DNA of 64,000 bases from assembly GCA_002359215.1 (NCBI GenBank), contig DEMN01000012.1, positions 769,786 to 833,785 of the forward strand. The letters run 5' to 3'. The notes beneath the pieces are model-generated. The model did no database searches. It had not been told where the DNA came from and worked only from the letters and a program-made list of their open reading frames with translations. The DNA comes from Flavobacteriales bacterium UBA2669. GTDB lineage: Bacteria; Bacteroidota; Bacteroidia; Flavobacteriales_E; Vicingaceae. The translations under genes and the position numbers were made by a program. Below are positions 1-8,956 of this stretch, piece after piece; the first letter of the stretch is position 1, and every line of letters begins with the position of its first letter.

Positions 1-746
1 GGAGTAGGATTAGGATCGGTAGTACAGAAAGTAGTAGGAGAATAACTAAACGAGGCATCATCTTGTGCGTCTACGACAATTGAGATAGTATCAGCATCCC
101 CACAAGAACCTGAAATAGTATAAATAATTTGATGAGTTCCTGCACCAGCAGTAGAAGGATCAAAAGTACCTGTTGAAGTGTTGGTTATACCAGTTCCACT
201 CCAAACTCCCCCCGGATCAACAGCTGATAAAGTTACTGAAGCGGCATTTTCGCAAAAAGGACCGGCAGCAGTAATTGTTGCATCTGCTCCTGAGGTGATG
301 TTTATTGTTACAGTACTAGTATCAGGACAAGTACCATTAGTAGTATAAGTTATATTGAAAGCACCTATACCACTACCGGTAATATTGACTTCACCGGTAG
401 ATGCGTTAATTACCCCACTATTGTCTATGGTAAAAGTACCACCAGAAGTTCCTGTAATAGTAGGAGTAGGATTAGGATCGGTAGTACAGAAAGTAGTAGG
501 AGAATAACCAAAAGAAGCGTCATCTTGAGCATTAACAACTATTGTTTCTGTATCGGTATCAGTACATGAACCGGTAATAGAATAAGTTATTATATGACTT
601 CCTGGTCCTGCTACGCCTGGATCAAAAATACCTGTTGAAGTGTTGGTTATCCCTGTCCCGCTCCAAGCTCCTCCTGGATCAACAGCAGAAAGCGTTACGG
701 GAGCATCATTTTCACAAAAAGGACCAGCGGCAGTAATTGTTGCATC
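1..746. repeat. 462-bp-period direct repeat inside the giant surface protein
   Basis: Bases 1-284 and 463-746 are two imperfect but clearly related copies spaced by exactly 462 bp (154 codons), so the repeat stays in frame. Each copy encodes the end of one Ig-like module and the start of the next. The copy at the left edge is cut by the window, so more units may follow. Confidence 0.85.
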
Positions 747-3176
747 ACAAGCAGTTGGGTTACAAGCCGGAAGATTAGCTAATCCATTAATAATAATAAA
801 ATTACCAAAACTGTCAGTTACCCTAAGTGTATCAATTCCAGGAGGAGGTGTTATTGTAGAGCCAGTTGTAAATGTAGTCCAAAAACCAGGAGCATTACAA
901 GAGTTTAGTGGTATAGGGAATGGGTTGTAACAGCTTCCAAATGTCCATGTTCCTCCACAGCTAGTACATTGAGTTTGGTTTGTTACAGTAATTGTTGATG
1001 GAGGAGTCCATTGATCCCATGTATAAACTGGAGTTCCATTACTTACCGTCAAATCTCCGTTTGCTTCTACACAGACAGACAAAGATGAACATACATTAAC
1101 AGAAATAGTATAGGAAAATGAACCACAACCTAAAGTATAAGTAACTACAAAATTTCCAGCTCCTGAAACTGAAGGATCAAATACTCCAGTTAACGTGTTT
1201 AGTCCAGGTGTTGTAGGAGTAGAACTCCAAACCCCTCCCGGAGTGTTTGGATTTAAAGAAACTGGAGCATCGGTAGTACATAAAGTATTGATTGGACAAA
1301 AATTTGGGTCGCAACAAACTGTAGCATATTGAGAACCAGCAGTCATATTTAAAGATTCTATTCTTCCTCCTCGCCCTGTTGAAGTACTATTATTTAATAA
1401 TGCACCTACAGCTAAAACTTCTCCGTTGGAATTTACACTTACATCATAAACAGTAAATCCACCTGTAGTATTAACTTGAGAAAGAATATTTAAGTTTGGA
1501 TCAAACTTTACAACTCTATCCATAGAACCAGCATATACATTTCCTGTAGCATCTACATCTAATCCGCTACAATGAACAACTCTCCCAAATGTATTGTTAG
1601 AGCTTCCTCCAGGTAAAGCAACATTATTTAATAATGCTCCAGTATTAATATCCCATTGTAAAATTCTATCTCCTCTGTGTGTATAGAAAAAATTATCGTT
1701 AGCAATAATTGCCTTTAATCCTCCACCGTTTTGAGATGCAGATAGATAGTTTTCGCATTTGTAACCTAAATGATGGGTATTGTCAACTTGAAAATCTGGA
1801 ATAGAACTACATGCTGTTAAATTTTGATTAATAGCACCAACTTCAGTATGAGTTAAATAAACATATTTGGAGTTTTTAGTAGGGGCAATAGAGCGAACTT
1901 CAACTGGGGTAAAACCACCTTGGGTACCAACGGTTACATCAGCCAAAACACTACCGTTGCTCAAGTCCATATCATATATTTTGGCTTGAAAATTTAATCC
2001 TGTTCCTCCTGTACCGCCTACAATCAATTTGGTATTATCACAATTAAAAGTAATGGTCCAATATTCGGTTATGTTAAAAATCCCAGTTGCATTAGCATGC
2101 CAAACCATAGCTCCTGCTGTACTTACACGTTCTATTTCAGCACCAGTACCTTGTGTAATATAACTTACTCCGGCAGCATCTGTTGCTAATGTTCCCAACC
2201 AATCACCACCATTTGTATCCCAAGGTGTGATGTATGTCCAAATTAAGTTTCCTGCAATACCGTATTTTCTAAGCTCCATTGGTATTTCACCACCAATAAC
2301 ATATACATTTCCAGTAGCATCTGTTTCTACTTCTCTAGTAAAATCTCCGGCATTAAAATTAGGTGTAACTACCCAAGGGTCAATAACCACTTTTTGAGAG
2401 TTGTCATAATTCCCTAAATTGAAGGTTAAAATATTGTTACTAAAAACATATTCTGATTGAATTACAGTTTTGGAGTTTTGATAGAAAGTAAGTGGTTTAT
2501 GTTCTATAATTTTAGTGGATGCCGTGTTAATTTCTAATTGTCCTGTTTGAGAATTTAATTTGATATCAATTTTTTCATCTAAATGATTAGTATGAAAAGT
2601 TTCATACTTCATTTTTATTTCATTAGGATTTGCTCCCGGATGCAAGATTACATTATATTTTATACCACCATCAGGGTGTAAAGTATATTCAATATCTATA
2701 TTGTTATAAATGTTTTTATAAGTGATTTTTTTATATCCTTTTACATTATTGACGTTGTTTACATCATTTGTTTTTAAATCTTTAACAGCATAAGAGTAGT
2801 AATGGTTGGTCTTTTCTTCGGCAATAATCTTTACATTATTATTTGCACCTACAAAACTTATGTTTACAAATTCGCTTAAGTGAATTCTACTAGGAAGATT
2901 ATTGTTAGCATCTCCTTCTCCTTTTTTCTTTTTTGGATTTCTAACCAATCTTTCAATTCGGTGAGTTATACCTTTGTTAGAAAAGAATGTAAACCAACCA
3001 TCTTGCTGACTAAGAGCATATTTTATTTGGTTGGTAGATTGCCAGTTCCTTCCATCGTATTGTCCTTTATTTTCTAGAAAAGCCCTTTCTGAGTTCGGAT
3101 TGTTAGTCCATTTAGGTTGACTAAATACTCCAATAGATAGTATAGTAAATACTATGATAATAAAACTTTTTTTCAT
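1..3176 (-). CDS. Giant secreted surface protein, N-terminal part (DUF7948-like, propeller, Ig-like repeats)
   Basis: The reading frame is open from the ATG at 3176 to the left edge (about 1058 residues); the C-terminus and stop lie outside the window. A signal peptide covers residues 1 to about 20. Residues about 28-270 match the N-terminal domain seen in large Bacteroidetes adhesins (DUF7948 type), with an ENKGQ motif and later HPGANPNEI. A beta-propeller-like section follows (about 280-610; repeated phrases of the type DATGNVY). From about residue 620 come Cys-containing Ig-like modules with a GG-x-WSGTGI-type core. The last modules form a 154-residue direct repeat that is also visible in the DNA. 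Such proteins usually end in a gliding-motility or T9SS C-terminal domain, so export by T9SS to the cell surface is inferred, not seen. Substrate or adhesion partner is unknown. It is transcribed away from the gene at 3409. Confidence 0.85.
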   Translation of the reverse strand, partial: MKKSFIIIVFTILSIGVFSQPKWTNNPNSERAFLENKGQYDGRNWQSTNQIKYALSQQDGWFTFFSNKGITHRIERLVRNPKKKKGEGDANNNLPSRIHLSEFVNISFVGANNNVKIIAEEKTNHYYSYAVKDLKTNDVNNVNNVKGYKKITYKNIYNNIDIEYTLHPDGGIKYNVILHPGANPNEIKMKYETFHTNHLDEKIDIKLNSQTGQLEINTASTKIIEHKPLTFYQNSKTVIQSEYVFSNNILTFNLGNYDNSQKVVIDPWVVTPNFNAGDFTREVETDATGNVYVIGGEIPMELRKYGIAGNLIWTYITPWDTNGGDWLGTLATDAAGVSYITQGTGAEIERVSTAGAMVWHANATGIFNITEYWTITFNCDNTKLIVGGTGGTGLNFQAKIYDMDLSNGSVLADVTVGTQGGFTPVEVRSIAPTKNSKYVYLTHTEVGAINQNLTACSSIPDFQVDNTHHLGYKCENYLSASQNGGGLKAIIANDNFFYTHRGDRILQWDINTGALLNNVALPGGSSNNTFGRVVHCSGLDVDATGNVYAGSMDRVVKFDPNLNILSQVNTTGGFTVYDVSVNSNGEVLAVGALLNNSTSTGRGGRIESLNMTAGSQYATVCCDPNFCPINTLCTTDAPVSLNPNTPGGVWSSTPTTPGLNTLTGVFDPSVSGAGNFVVTYTLGCGSFSYTISVNVCSSLSVCVEANGDLTVSNGTPVYTWDQWTPPSTITVTNQTQCTSCGGTWTFGSCYNPFPIPLNSCNAPGFWTTFTTGSTITPPPGIDTLRVTDSFGNFIIINGLANLPACNPTACDATITAAGPFCENDAPVTLSAVDPGGAWSGTGITNTSTGIFDPGVAGPGSHIITYSITGSCTDTDTETIVVNAQDDASFGYSPTTFCTTDPNPTPTITGTSGGTFTIDNSGVINASTGEVNITGSGIGAFNITYTTNGTCPDTSTVTINITSGADATITAAGPFCENAASVTLSAVDPGGVWSGTGITNTSTGTFDPSTAGAGTHQIIYTISGSCGDADTISIVVDAQDDASFSYSPTTFCTTDPNPT

Positions 3177-3408
3177 TTTTATATTGATTTTGAGAATAGT
3201 ATAAAATATTTTTTTGCGAATATAGATGCTGTATAAAAAAAAACATATCTTAATTTTAATACATTATTAGTATTCTAAATTGAGTTATTGTTATTATTTT
3301 ATTATTAAATAAAATATTTTTAGTTATTTTATATTTAGTATTCAAAAAATTAATATTGTTTTAAATTTAACTATATTGTTGTAAATCTGTAAAAATTAAC
3401 AAGTTGAT
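3177..3408. promoter_or_regulatory. AT-rich divergent intergenic region
   Basis: This 232-base, extremely AT-rich spacer separates the divergent starts at 3176 and 3409. A near-consensus -7 box (TAAATCTG, 3382-3389, one mismatch to TAnnTTTG) with a TTG about 23 bases upstream (3356-3358) could serve the plus-strand gene. No convincing box was found for the minus-strand gene, and there is no RNA gene. Confidence 0.35.
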
Positions 3409-4872
3409 ATGAAAAAAACACATGTTTTACATGATCTAATTCATTCCCTTTCAAAAAGTGAGAAAAGGTTTATAAGACTTAATGCTCAATTTCATCAAGG
3501 AGATAAAACTTATATGAAGCTTTTTGATGCTATTGAAAGACAAAAGAATTATGATGAAGAAGTGCTCAAGGTAAAGTTTAGGAATGAAAAATTTATTAAT
3601 CAATTTGGAGTAGCTAAAAATTATTTACAACAATTTATTCTTAAACAATTAAGACAATATCATGCAGGGCTAAAAGTGAATATTGAATGTAAAAATTTAT
3701 TAATAGATATTGAGATTTTATTTTGGAAAGGACAATATAACTTGGCAAAGAAGATTATTTTAAAAACTACTAAAATAGCTCAGCGGTACGATTTTTTTTT
3801 AGTTCTTGAAGAGTTAAATTATTGGGAAGGTAGAATTCATAATGCTCTTTTTAAACTTAATGAAACATATAAAACTGCCTTAGAAGATAGTAGTAAACAG
3901 AATATTCAAAAATATTTAAATATTCTTCAATATAGAGAGCTTATTAATACTGCTCAATTGATGATGAAAGAATCAGAATTAGTGAGAGGTGAAGATGAGA
4001 AAGATAGATACAATGCATTTTTAAAGAACCCTCTTTTAACTGATATTTCTTTAGCACAATCTAATGAAGCAAAATATAATTATTATGTATTAAATGGTGT
4101 GCTTTATAGGGTAATAGGCTGCATGGAAAAATCTGAAGCATTTAGAAAACAATTAGTAAACTTTCTTGAAGCTAATCCTCATCTTATTGAAGAAAATCCT
4201 ATTCATTATATTGCTGCACTTCATAATGTTCTTACTCACTTTTTAGTTAACCATGATTATCCTGAATTTAATAAATACCTTGAAAAATTAAAAACATTTA
4301 ATTTTAAAATGCCTCATGAAAAAGCGAGTGTTTTTTCCTCTTTATGTTTGTTTGAACTTGGTTATTATATGGAAAGAAAAGATTATGAAAAAGCTATTAC
4401 TTTTATTGAAAATACAATAACTAAATATGAAGATATAAATACACTAATTAACATTCAACATTCATTTTTATTAAATTATCATGCAGCTTTAATTTATTTT
4501 AATGTTGGGAATTATAAAAATGCTTTATTATGGATAAATAAAGTTATTAATATTACATCAAGAAATTTGCGAGTAGATGTAAAGGCGGCCGCTTTTTTAC
4601 TTAATATACTTATACATCATGAATTAAAAAACTTACTACTCATTCCTTATTTAGTAAAATCTACTATAGAATTTTTAAAACAACATCATTTACAAACAGA
4701 GTTTGATAAAAAATGTTTGTTGGTGTTGTTGGCACTTTCAAAAACAAATGATGAAAAACAACAACAAAAAATTATAGCAAAAAATTTACCTGCATTGGAA
4801 AAATTAGATAAAACCACATCAACAGTTTCGGATATAGATGTTATTCAGTGGTTAAAACACAAAATGATATAG
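3409..4872 (+). CDS. Alpha-helical TPR-like protein of unknown function
   Basis: The protein has 487 residues, no signal peptide and no membrane segment, so it is predicted to be cytoplasmic. It opens with a helical segment containing LSKSEKRF and then runs as a string of helix pairs with alternating aromatic and small residues (for example NVGNYKNALLWINKVI near 365-380), which resembles a TPR or alpha-solenoid scaffold. No catalytic motif is visible. The type is familiar as an uncharacterised Bacteroidetes protein, but I do not recognise a named family. It heads a short same-strand run with the 78-residue gene 42 bases downstream and the inositol-monophosphatase-like gene after that. Codon use and base composition match the neighbours. 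Confidence 0.8.
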   Translation: MKKTHVLHDLIHSLSKSEKRFIRLNAQFHQGDKTYMKLFDAIERQKNYDEEVLKVKFRNEKFINQFGVAKNYLQQFILKQLRQYHAGLKVNIECKNLLIDIEILFWKGQYNLAKKIILKTTKIAQRYDFFLVLEELNYWEGRIHNALFKLNETYKTALEDSSKQNIQKYLNILQYRELINTAQLMMKESELVRGEDEKDRYNAFLKNPLLTDISLAQSNEAKYNYYVLNGVLYRVIGCMEKSEAFRKQLVNFLEANPHLIEENPIHYIAALHNVLTHFLVNHDYPEFNKYLEKLKTFNFKMPHEKASVFSSLCLFELGYYMERKDYEKAITFIENTITKYEDINTLINIQHSFLLNYHAALIYFNVGNYKNALLWINKVINITSRNLRVDVKAAAFLLNILIHHELKNLLLIPYLVKSTIEFLKQHHLQTEFDKKCLLVLLALSKTNDEKQQQKIIAKNLPALEKLDKTTSTVSDIDVIQWLKHKMI

Positions 4873-4914
4873 AAAAGTAATAAAATAGCTAATTTTGAGC
4901 TTTATAATTAAAAA

Positions 4915-5151
4915 ATGGAAAGAACGATTAAACTTATTTGGGATTTTAATGGTGATGATGCTGTTCATTTTGCAGAACACCATAAAAGACATTTAGCAGA
5001 GTTTGCCAGTAAAGAAAACTTATTATTAAGGGAAACAGGCATAGAACAAGTAAATCCAAACCATACTACTGCCTATTTATTGGTAAAAGAAAGTCAGGTT
5101 TATATGGTTAGAGATGCGTTAAAACCAAAAAGAGCTGAAATTGTAGATTAA
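4915..5151 (+). CDS. Small conserved-looking protein, unknown function
   Basis: The product has 78 residues, with mixed alpha/beta character and no signal peptide. It begins with ERTIKLIWDFNG, has a His-rich helix (AEHHKRHLAEF) and ends with VRDALKPKRAEIVD. No family is recognised. It starts with ATG 42 bases after the TPR-like gene and ends 19 bases before the next start, so co-transcription with both is likely. The size and the fold pattern suggest a small cytosolic binding or regulatory protein, but no role can be assigned. Confidence 0.7.
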   Translation: MERTIKLIWDFNGDDAVHFAEHHKRHLAEFASKENLLLRETGIEQVNPNHTTAYLLVKESQVYMVRDALKPKRAEIVD

Positions 5152-5170
5152 TAAAAACATAAATAAATTG

Positions 5171-5968
5171 ATGATAGATTTAGAACACCTTTGCAAAGAA
5201 GTAAATAGTTTAGCCAGAGAAGTAGGAGCATTTATTAAATTACAAAAAATAACAATAGATGATATAGAAACAAAATCTAAAAACAGCTTGGTTACATATG
5301 TAGATAAAACTGCGGAAGAAATGATAGTGAAGAAATTAGCTATGCTTATTCCTGAGGCAGGTTTTATAACAGAAGAAGAAACTCTTGTAAAAAAAGGTGT
5401 AGTCTATAATTGGATTATTGATCCTTTAGATGGGACAACTAATTTTATCCATTCAATTCCTTGCTTTTCAATAAGTATAGCATTGCAAAGAAATAATGAA
5501 TTGGTTTTAGGTGTAATTTATGAAATTAACTTAGATGAAATGTTTTATGCGTGGGAGGGAAGCAATGCCTATTTAAATGGAGCTGTAATTAAAGTTTCTC
5601 CTACTGCTCTTATAGAGAATTCATTAGTAGCAACAGGTTTTCCTTATTTTAATTATGTAAAACAAAAGGAATACATGATGCTGTTTCAAGACTTAATGAA
5701 AACATCTAGAGGATTAAGAAGGTTGGGGTCGGCAGCTGTAGATTTAGCCTATGTTGCTTGTGGCAGATTTGACGCTTTTTATGAATACAGTCTTAATTCT
5801 TGGGACGTAGCTGCTGGTGCAGTTATAGTAAAACAAGCTGGTGGTGTAGTAACAGATTTTTCTGGAAACAACAACTTTCTTTTTGGTAAAGAGTTAATAG
5901 CCACCAATAATTTAATCTATGGTGATTTTCTTAAAAAAGTAGAAATTTATTTTGGAGATAAAAATTAG
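5171..5968 (+). CDS. Inositol monophosphatase family protein
   Basis: This 265-residue protein carries all signatures of the Mg2+/Li+-dependent inositol monophosphatase fold. The metal-binding GFITEEE lies at about 64-70, the motif WIIDPLDGTTNF places D84 and D87 in the active site, and SWDVAAGA near 210 gives the third metal ligand. The family dephosphorylates inositol 1-phosphate, and some members (SuhB, CysQ, AMP/NADP phosphatases) use other substrates, so specificity is not certain. A myo-inositol-phosphate synthase operon lies only 5 kb away, which makes an inositol role attractive. ATG 5171 is chosen over the TTG just before it. The stop overlaps by four bases with the stop of the convergent gene. 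Confidence 0.88.
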   Translation: MIDLEHLCKEVNSLAREVGAFIKLQKITIDDIETKSKNSLVTYVDKTAEEMIVKKLAMLIPEAGFITEEETLVKKGVVYNWIIDPLDGTTNFIHSIPCFSISIALQRNNELVLGVIYEINLDEMFYAWEGSNAYLNGAVIKVSPTALIENSLVATGFPYFNYVKQKEYMMLFQDLMKTSRGLRRLGSAAVDLAYVACGRFDAFYEYSLNSWDVAAGAVIVKQAGGVVTDFSGNNNFLFGKELIATNNLIYGDFLKKVEIYFGDKN

Positions 5969-6789
5969 GTGTTTAACCATTTTAAAAATTTACCCCAAAA
6001 ACTTTTTGGAGTTTCTTCTTCAATAATTACTGGTTGTTTTGGTAGCACAATTTCTTCTTCTTGCTTTTTAGTTGTAGCTTTTTGTTTTACTTTTTTATTC
6101 TTTTCAATTTCTTTTAACTGTTGCTCATAAAAACGTTTTTTAGCTTCTTTAGCCTTTTTCTTTCTAATAGCTTCTTGGTCAGCTTTTTTCTTTTCTTTTT
6201 CTTTTCTTCGATTTTGTTCTTCTACAGAAAGTAACTTAGCTTCTTTATCTTGCAAATCTTTTAATCGAAGTTGTTCAGCTAATCTTTTTTCGTTTTCAAT
6301 ACGTTTTTTTTCTTCGGCTAATTTTTTTTGCTTCGCTTTTTCTATTGCTTCTTGTTCTTTTTGAGCTTTAATAGCCTCTCTTTCTTCTTTCTTTTTTTGT
6401 TCTAACTCCTCTTCGGTATAAACCACACCATCAACATTTACTTCAATTTTAGATTTATCTGGCAAATTAATTTTACCAATAATTTTAGGAGTAGGAACAG
6501 CCGAAATGGTTTCAACAACTTTTATTTTTTCTATTACAGGTTTTTCAGATTCCGTTTCTTTTTTTGTTTTTTTAGGAGGTTCTTTAGCTTTTGTTGCAGT
6601 TTTTTCATTTTTATTCACAGTAATTTTATCTTCTATCACAACAAAGTTGTTGGTAATGGCATCAATATGCTCATCAGGTATTTTAGCATTAGGATGTGGG
6701 TTAATGGTAATTTTTTTCTCCTTTTCAAGAAAACTTACTATTTTATCTGTTGAAATGTTAATTTGTCTTGCTAATTGTCCTAACCTCAT
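5965..6789 (-). CDS. IF2N-like N-terminus fused to a long Lys/Glu-rich coiled coil
   Basis: This protein has 274 residues. Residues 1 to about 50 (RLGQLARQINISTDKIVSFL) resemble the small helical IF2N domain of bacterial translation initiation factor 2. Residues about 60-250 are an extremely charged Lys/Glu/Arg/Ala stretch predicted to form a long coiled coil, and the tail ends KSFWGKFLKWLNT, a possible amphipathic membrane- or protein-binding helix. It is far too short to be InfB and has no GTPase domain. It may be a structural or nucleic-acid-binding protein; the function is unknown. It has its own promoter (6806-6835) and ends in a four-base overlap with the convergent phosphatase gene. 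Confidence 0.75.
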   Translation of the reverse strand: MRLGQLARQINISTDKIVSFLEKEKKITINPHPNAKIPDEHIDAITNNFVVIEDKITVNKNEKTATKAKEPPKKTKKETESEKPVIEKIKVVETISAVPTPKIIGKINLPDKSKIEVNVDGVVYTEEELEQKKKEEREAIKAQKEQEAIEKAKQKKLAEEKKRIENEKRLAEQLRLKDLQDKEAKLLSVEEQNRRKEKEKKKADQEAIRKKKAKEAKKRFYEQQLKEIEKNKKVKQKATTKKQEEEIVLPKQPVIIEEETPKSFWGKFLKWLNT

Positions 6790-6805
6790 TTTTGTAATTT
6801 TTTTA

Positions 6806-6835
6806 CAAAGCTAAAAAAATAACATTATTGTCAAA
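6806..6835 (-). promoter_or_regulatory. Promoter with -33 and -7 boxes for the IF2N-like gene
   Basis: On the minus strand TTTG (6835-6832) is followed after 18 bases by TAGCTTTG (6813-6806), a full match to the Bacteroidetes consensus TTTG-about 19-TAnnTTTG. It lies 17 bases before the ATG at 6789. Confidence 0.65.
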
Positions 6836-6853
6836 AATTGATTTACAATTAAT

Positions 6854-7528
6854 TTATTTTTCTTTATAAACATAATGATAAGTAATTTCTTGAGATGGAG
6901 GATTTTCAGTAGGAGTAGGAGGTTCATCGTCATTATCATCTTCCTCCCAATGATATTCTTTTTTTTGTGGACCTTGCTTTCTGTAGTAAACAGATAAAAT
7001 TGCTCCGGCAATAAAACCCCAAAAATGACTTTCGTAAGAAATTTCTACTTTAATAGGAAAAATTCCCCAAACCATACTACCATAAACAAATACCACAAAA
7101 AATGAAATAGAAATAAGCTGCATATTTCTTCGTATAAAACCACTTATAAGCAAAAAAGAAAACAAACCATAAACTACACCACTAGCTCCAATATGTGTAG
7201 CTTCTCGAGCAGACATCCATGTCCAAATTCCACCCATAATAAAAACCCAAAGAAAAACTTTAAGAGCAATTTCTTTATAAAAATAAAATAAGGACGACCC
7301 TAAAATTAGTATCGGAATTGAGTTGTTAAGCAAGTGAGAAAAATCTCCATGTAAAAAAGGAGCCAAAATAATACCTATTAATCCAGAAACTTTTCTTGGA
7401 TAAATTCCATAAGAGTTAAAACTTACATTAAATATGATTTCAATTAAAAAAACAATAAACATTGTGAACACCAATACCGATGGAAGGAATAAAGCTGCAA
7501 TAAATTGATTTTTTTCTTTTTTCTCCAA
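6854..7528 (-). CDS. Rhomboid family intramembrane serine protease
   Basis: This 224-residue multi-pass membrane protein has the complete rhomboid active site. HGDFSHLLNN (H60, H65, N69) belongs to transmembrane segment 2, GASG places the nucleophile at S116, and the catalytic histidine is H168 in ESHFWGFIAG. About six membrane segments are followed by a charged, proline-rich cytoplasmic tail. It should cleave substrates within the plane of the inner membrane; its substrate is unknown. There is no ATG at the start: the first usable codon is TTG at 7528 in the context ATTTTG, in frame with and just after the stop of the upstream cochaperone gene, so the two are probably translated from one message. 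Confidence 0.9.
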   Translation of the reverse strand: MEKKEKNQFIAALFLPSVLVFTMFIVFLIEIIFNVSFNSYGIYPRKVSGLIGIILAPFLHGDFSHLLNNSIPILILGSSLFYFYKEIALKVFLWVFIMGGIWTWMSAREATHIGASGVVYGLFSFLLISGFIRRNMQLISISFFVVFVYGSMVWGIFPIKVEISYESHFWGFIAGAILSVYYRKQGPQKKEYHWEEDDNDDEPPTPTENPPSQEITYHYVYKEK

Positions 7529-7534
7529 AATGAG

Positions 7535-8284
7535 CTATTTAATTCCTCGTTGTTTTTTTATATTTTCATAAGCTTCTTGAACTTTTTGAAACTTTTCTTT
7601 AGCAGCATGTTGAAATTCATCTCCCATGTGACTAACTTTATCAGGATGGTATTTTACGGCCATTCTCCTATAAGCTTTTTTCACTTCATCATCAGAAGCA
7701 GAAGCCTCTATTTCTAAAATTTGATAATCACTATGTTTTTGTTTTACAAACATAGCTTTAATCGAATTAAAATCATGTGTTGGGATTCCAAGGTAAGCAC
7801 TAATTCTAGAAATTACGTCTAACTCTTGTTGACTAATATCACTATCAGCAGAAGCAACACCAAAGAGCAAATGCAATAGTTGTATTCTAGCAGACATTAC
7901 TGTAAAAGTTCTAATTTGAACACAAACTTCTTCAATAGGAATATCCTTTTTTAAGATATCTCTTAGCGTAATAAGGTGTTGTTGTGTCTTTTCCGACCCA
8001 AACTGCTTCTTAAAAAAACGTTTTACAAAATCTAACTCTGCCTTAAGTACTCTTCCGTCTGCTTTCATAACCGCTGCGACAAGTACCATAAGACTTATTG
8101 CAAAATCATTTGGTTGAGAGGTGTAGTATCTTCTTCTTCTGTTGGTTTGGTTGTCCATTTTTTCTACATCAGTATAAATAGAACTATCAATTGCAGAACC
8201 AACAGCAAAACCTAAAATTGCCCCAATAGGACCACCAAAAGCCCAACCTAACCCACCACCAATCCACTTTCCTAATTTAGCCAT
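7535..8284 (-). CDS. TerB-type/J-domain (DjlA-like) cochaperone
   Basis: The protein has 249 residues. A glycine-rich, hydrophobic N-terminal segment (about 8-33, GGPIGAILGF) could insert in a membrane, as in DjlA. Residues about 60-180 form a helical TerB-like domain, and residues about 185-249 form a C-terminal J domain with the essential HPD at 213-215. J domains stimulate the ATPase of DnaK, so this protein probably recruits DnaK to a membrane-associated client. It is followed after six bases by the rhomboid protease, which suggests a shared membrane-protein quality-control role. The box TACCTTTG at 8313-8306 precedes the ATG at 8284. Confidence 0.9.
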   Translation of the reverse strand: MAKLGKWIGGGLGWAFGGPIGAILGFAVGSAIDSSIYTDVEKMDNQTNRRRRYYTSQPNDFAISLMVLVAAVMKADGRVLKAELDFVKRFFKKQFGSEKTQQHLITLRDILKKDIPIEEVCVQIRTFTVMSARIQLLHLLFGVASADSDISQQELDVISRISAYLGIPTHDFNSIKAMFVKQKHSDYQILEIEASASDDEVKKAYRRMAVKYHPDKVSHMGDEFQHAAKEKFQKVQEAYENIKKQRGIK

Positions 8285-8305
8285 TTATTTATAATTTGTT
8301 TAAAA

Positions 8306-8313
8306 CAAAGGTA
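8306..8313 (-). promoter_or_regulatory. -7 promoter element upstream of the J-domain gene
   Basis: TACCTTTG on the minus strand is a full match to TAnnTTTG, 21 bases upstream of the ATG at 8284. No clear TTTG box lies at the expected distance. Confidence 0.5.
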
Positions 8314-8409
8314 GGAATAATGAAAACAATTATAAATTAATTTTTTTATTCTTATTTTTTTTTTGAATATTCGCAGTCTGAAATAAAGTTATGTGACAAA
8401 TTGTAGAAA

Positions 8410-8835
8410 ATGAGTAAGATAGTTCCTTATGATATTGTTTATCCGAACATTAAGAGTGGAGCTATATATTCTTTTACAACTGGTAGTGGTGTAAATTATG
8501 AAGTGAGGTTTGGAAGAAAAGAAGATAATATTTTACATACTTCGTTAGTTTTTGGTGTAACCAATGAAGAATATGATGGGGAAGAATATAGTTTAACAAA
8601 TAAAGGAGAGATGTATAGGGTGATGAGAACTATTGTTGAAGTGGTTAAGGTTTATTTAAAAGAACATCCTAATATTACACAATTTGAATATACAGGAGAG
8701 CAAAGTCAAGAAGAAAAAGAAAGAAGTAGAAATGCAAGGTTAGCATTATATAGTCGTTATATTAGTCAAGTTTTTGATGATAATTGGAAAGTTATTGCTA
8801 ATGATAGTAAAGTGATAATCAAGAAGCAGAGCTAA
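8410..8835 (+). CDS. Hypothetical protein, unknown family
   Basis: This 141-residue soluble protein has no signal peptide. The N-terminal half is beta-rich (GAIYSFTTGSGVNYEVRFG) and the C-terminal half is helical with a charged segment EKERSRNARLALYSRY. I do not recognise the family. It stands alone between the divergent cochaperone gene and the sigma factor gene, which begins 121 bases downstream on the same strand. It could be co-transcribed with the sigma factor gene, because no convincing TAnnTTTG box lies between them. Composition is like its neighbours, so there is no sign of transfer. Confidence 0.7.
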   Translation: MSKIVPYDIVYPNIKSGAIYSFTTGSGVNYEVRFGRKEDNILHTSLVFGVTNEEYDGEEYSLTNKGEMYRVMRTIVEVVKVYLKEHPNITQFEYTGEQSQEEKERSRNARLALYSRYISQVFDDNWKVIANDSKVIIKKQS

Positions 8836-8956
8836 TAAGTAAAATCAAGTTAGTTAATTATATGTTAAAAAATACTAAAAAAGAAACTAAAATAGACATT
8901 CGGTCGTTATCATAAGTGCATTTAAAAATTCAATAAAAAGTTATAAAAATTAAACA

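Noticed and set aside
640..930. Plus-strand open frame of 96 codons
   Set aside because: It lies antisense to the giant surface protein, whose frame is open and domain-rich over the same bases.
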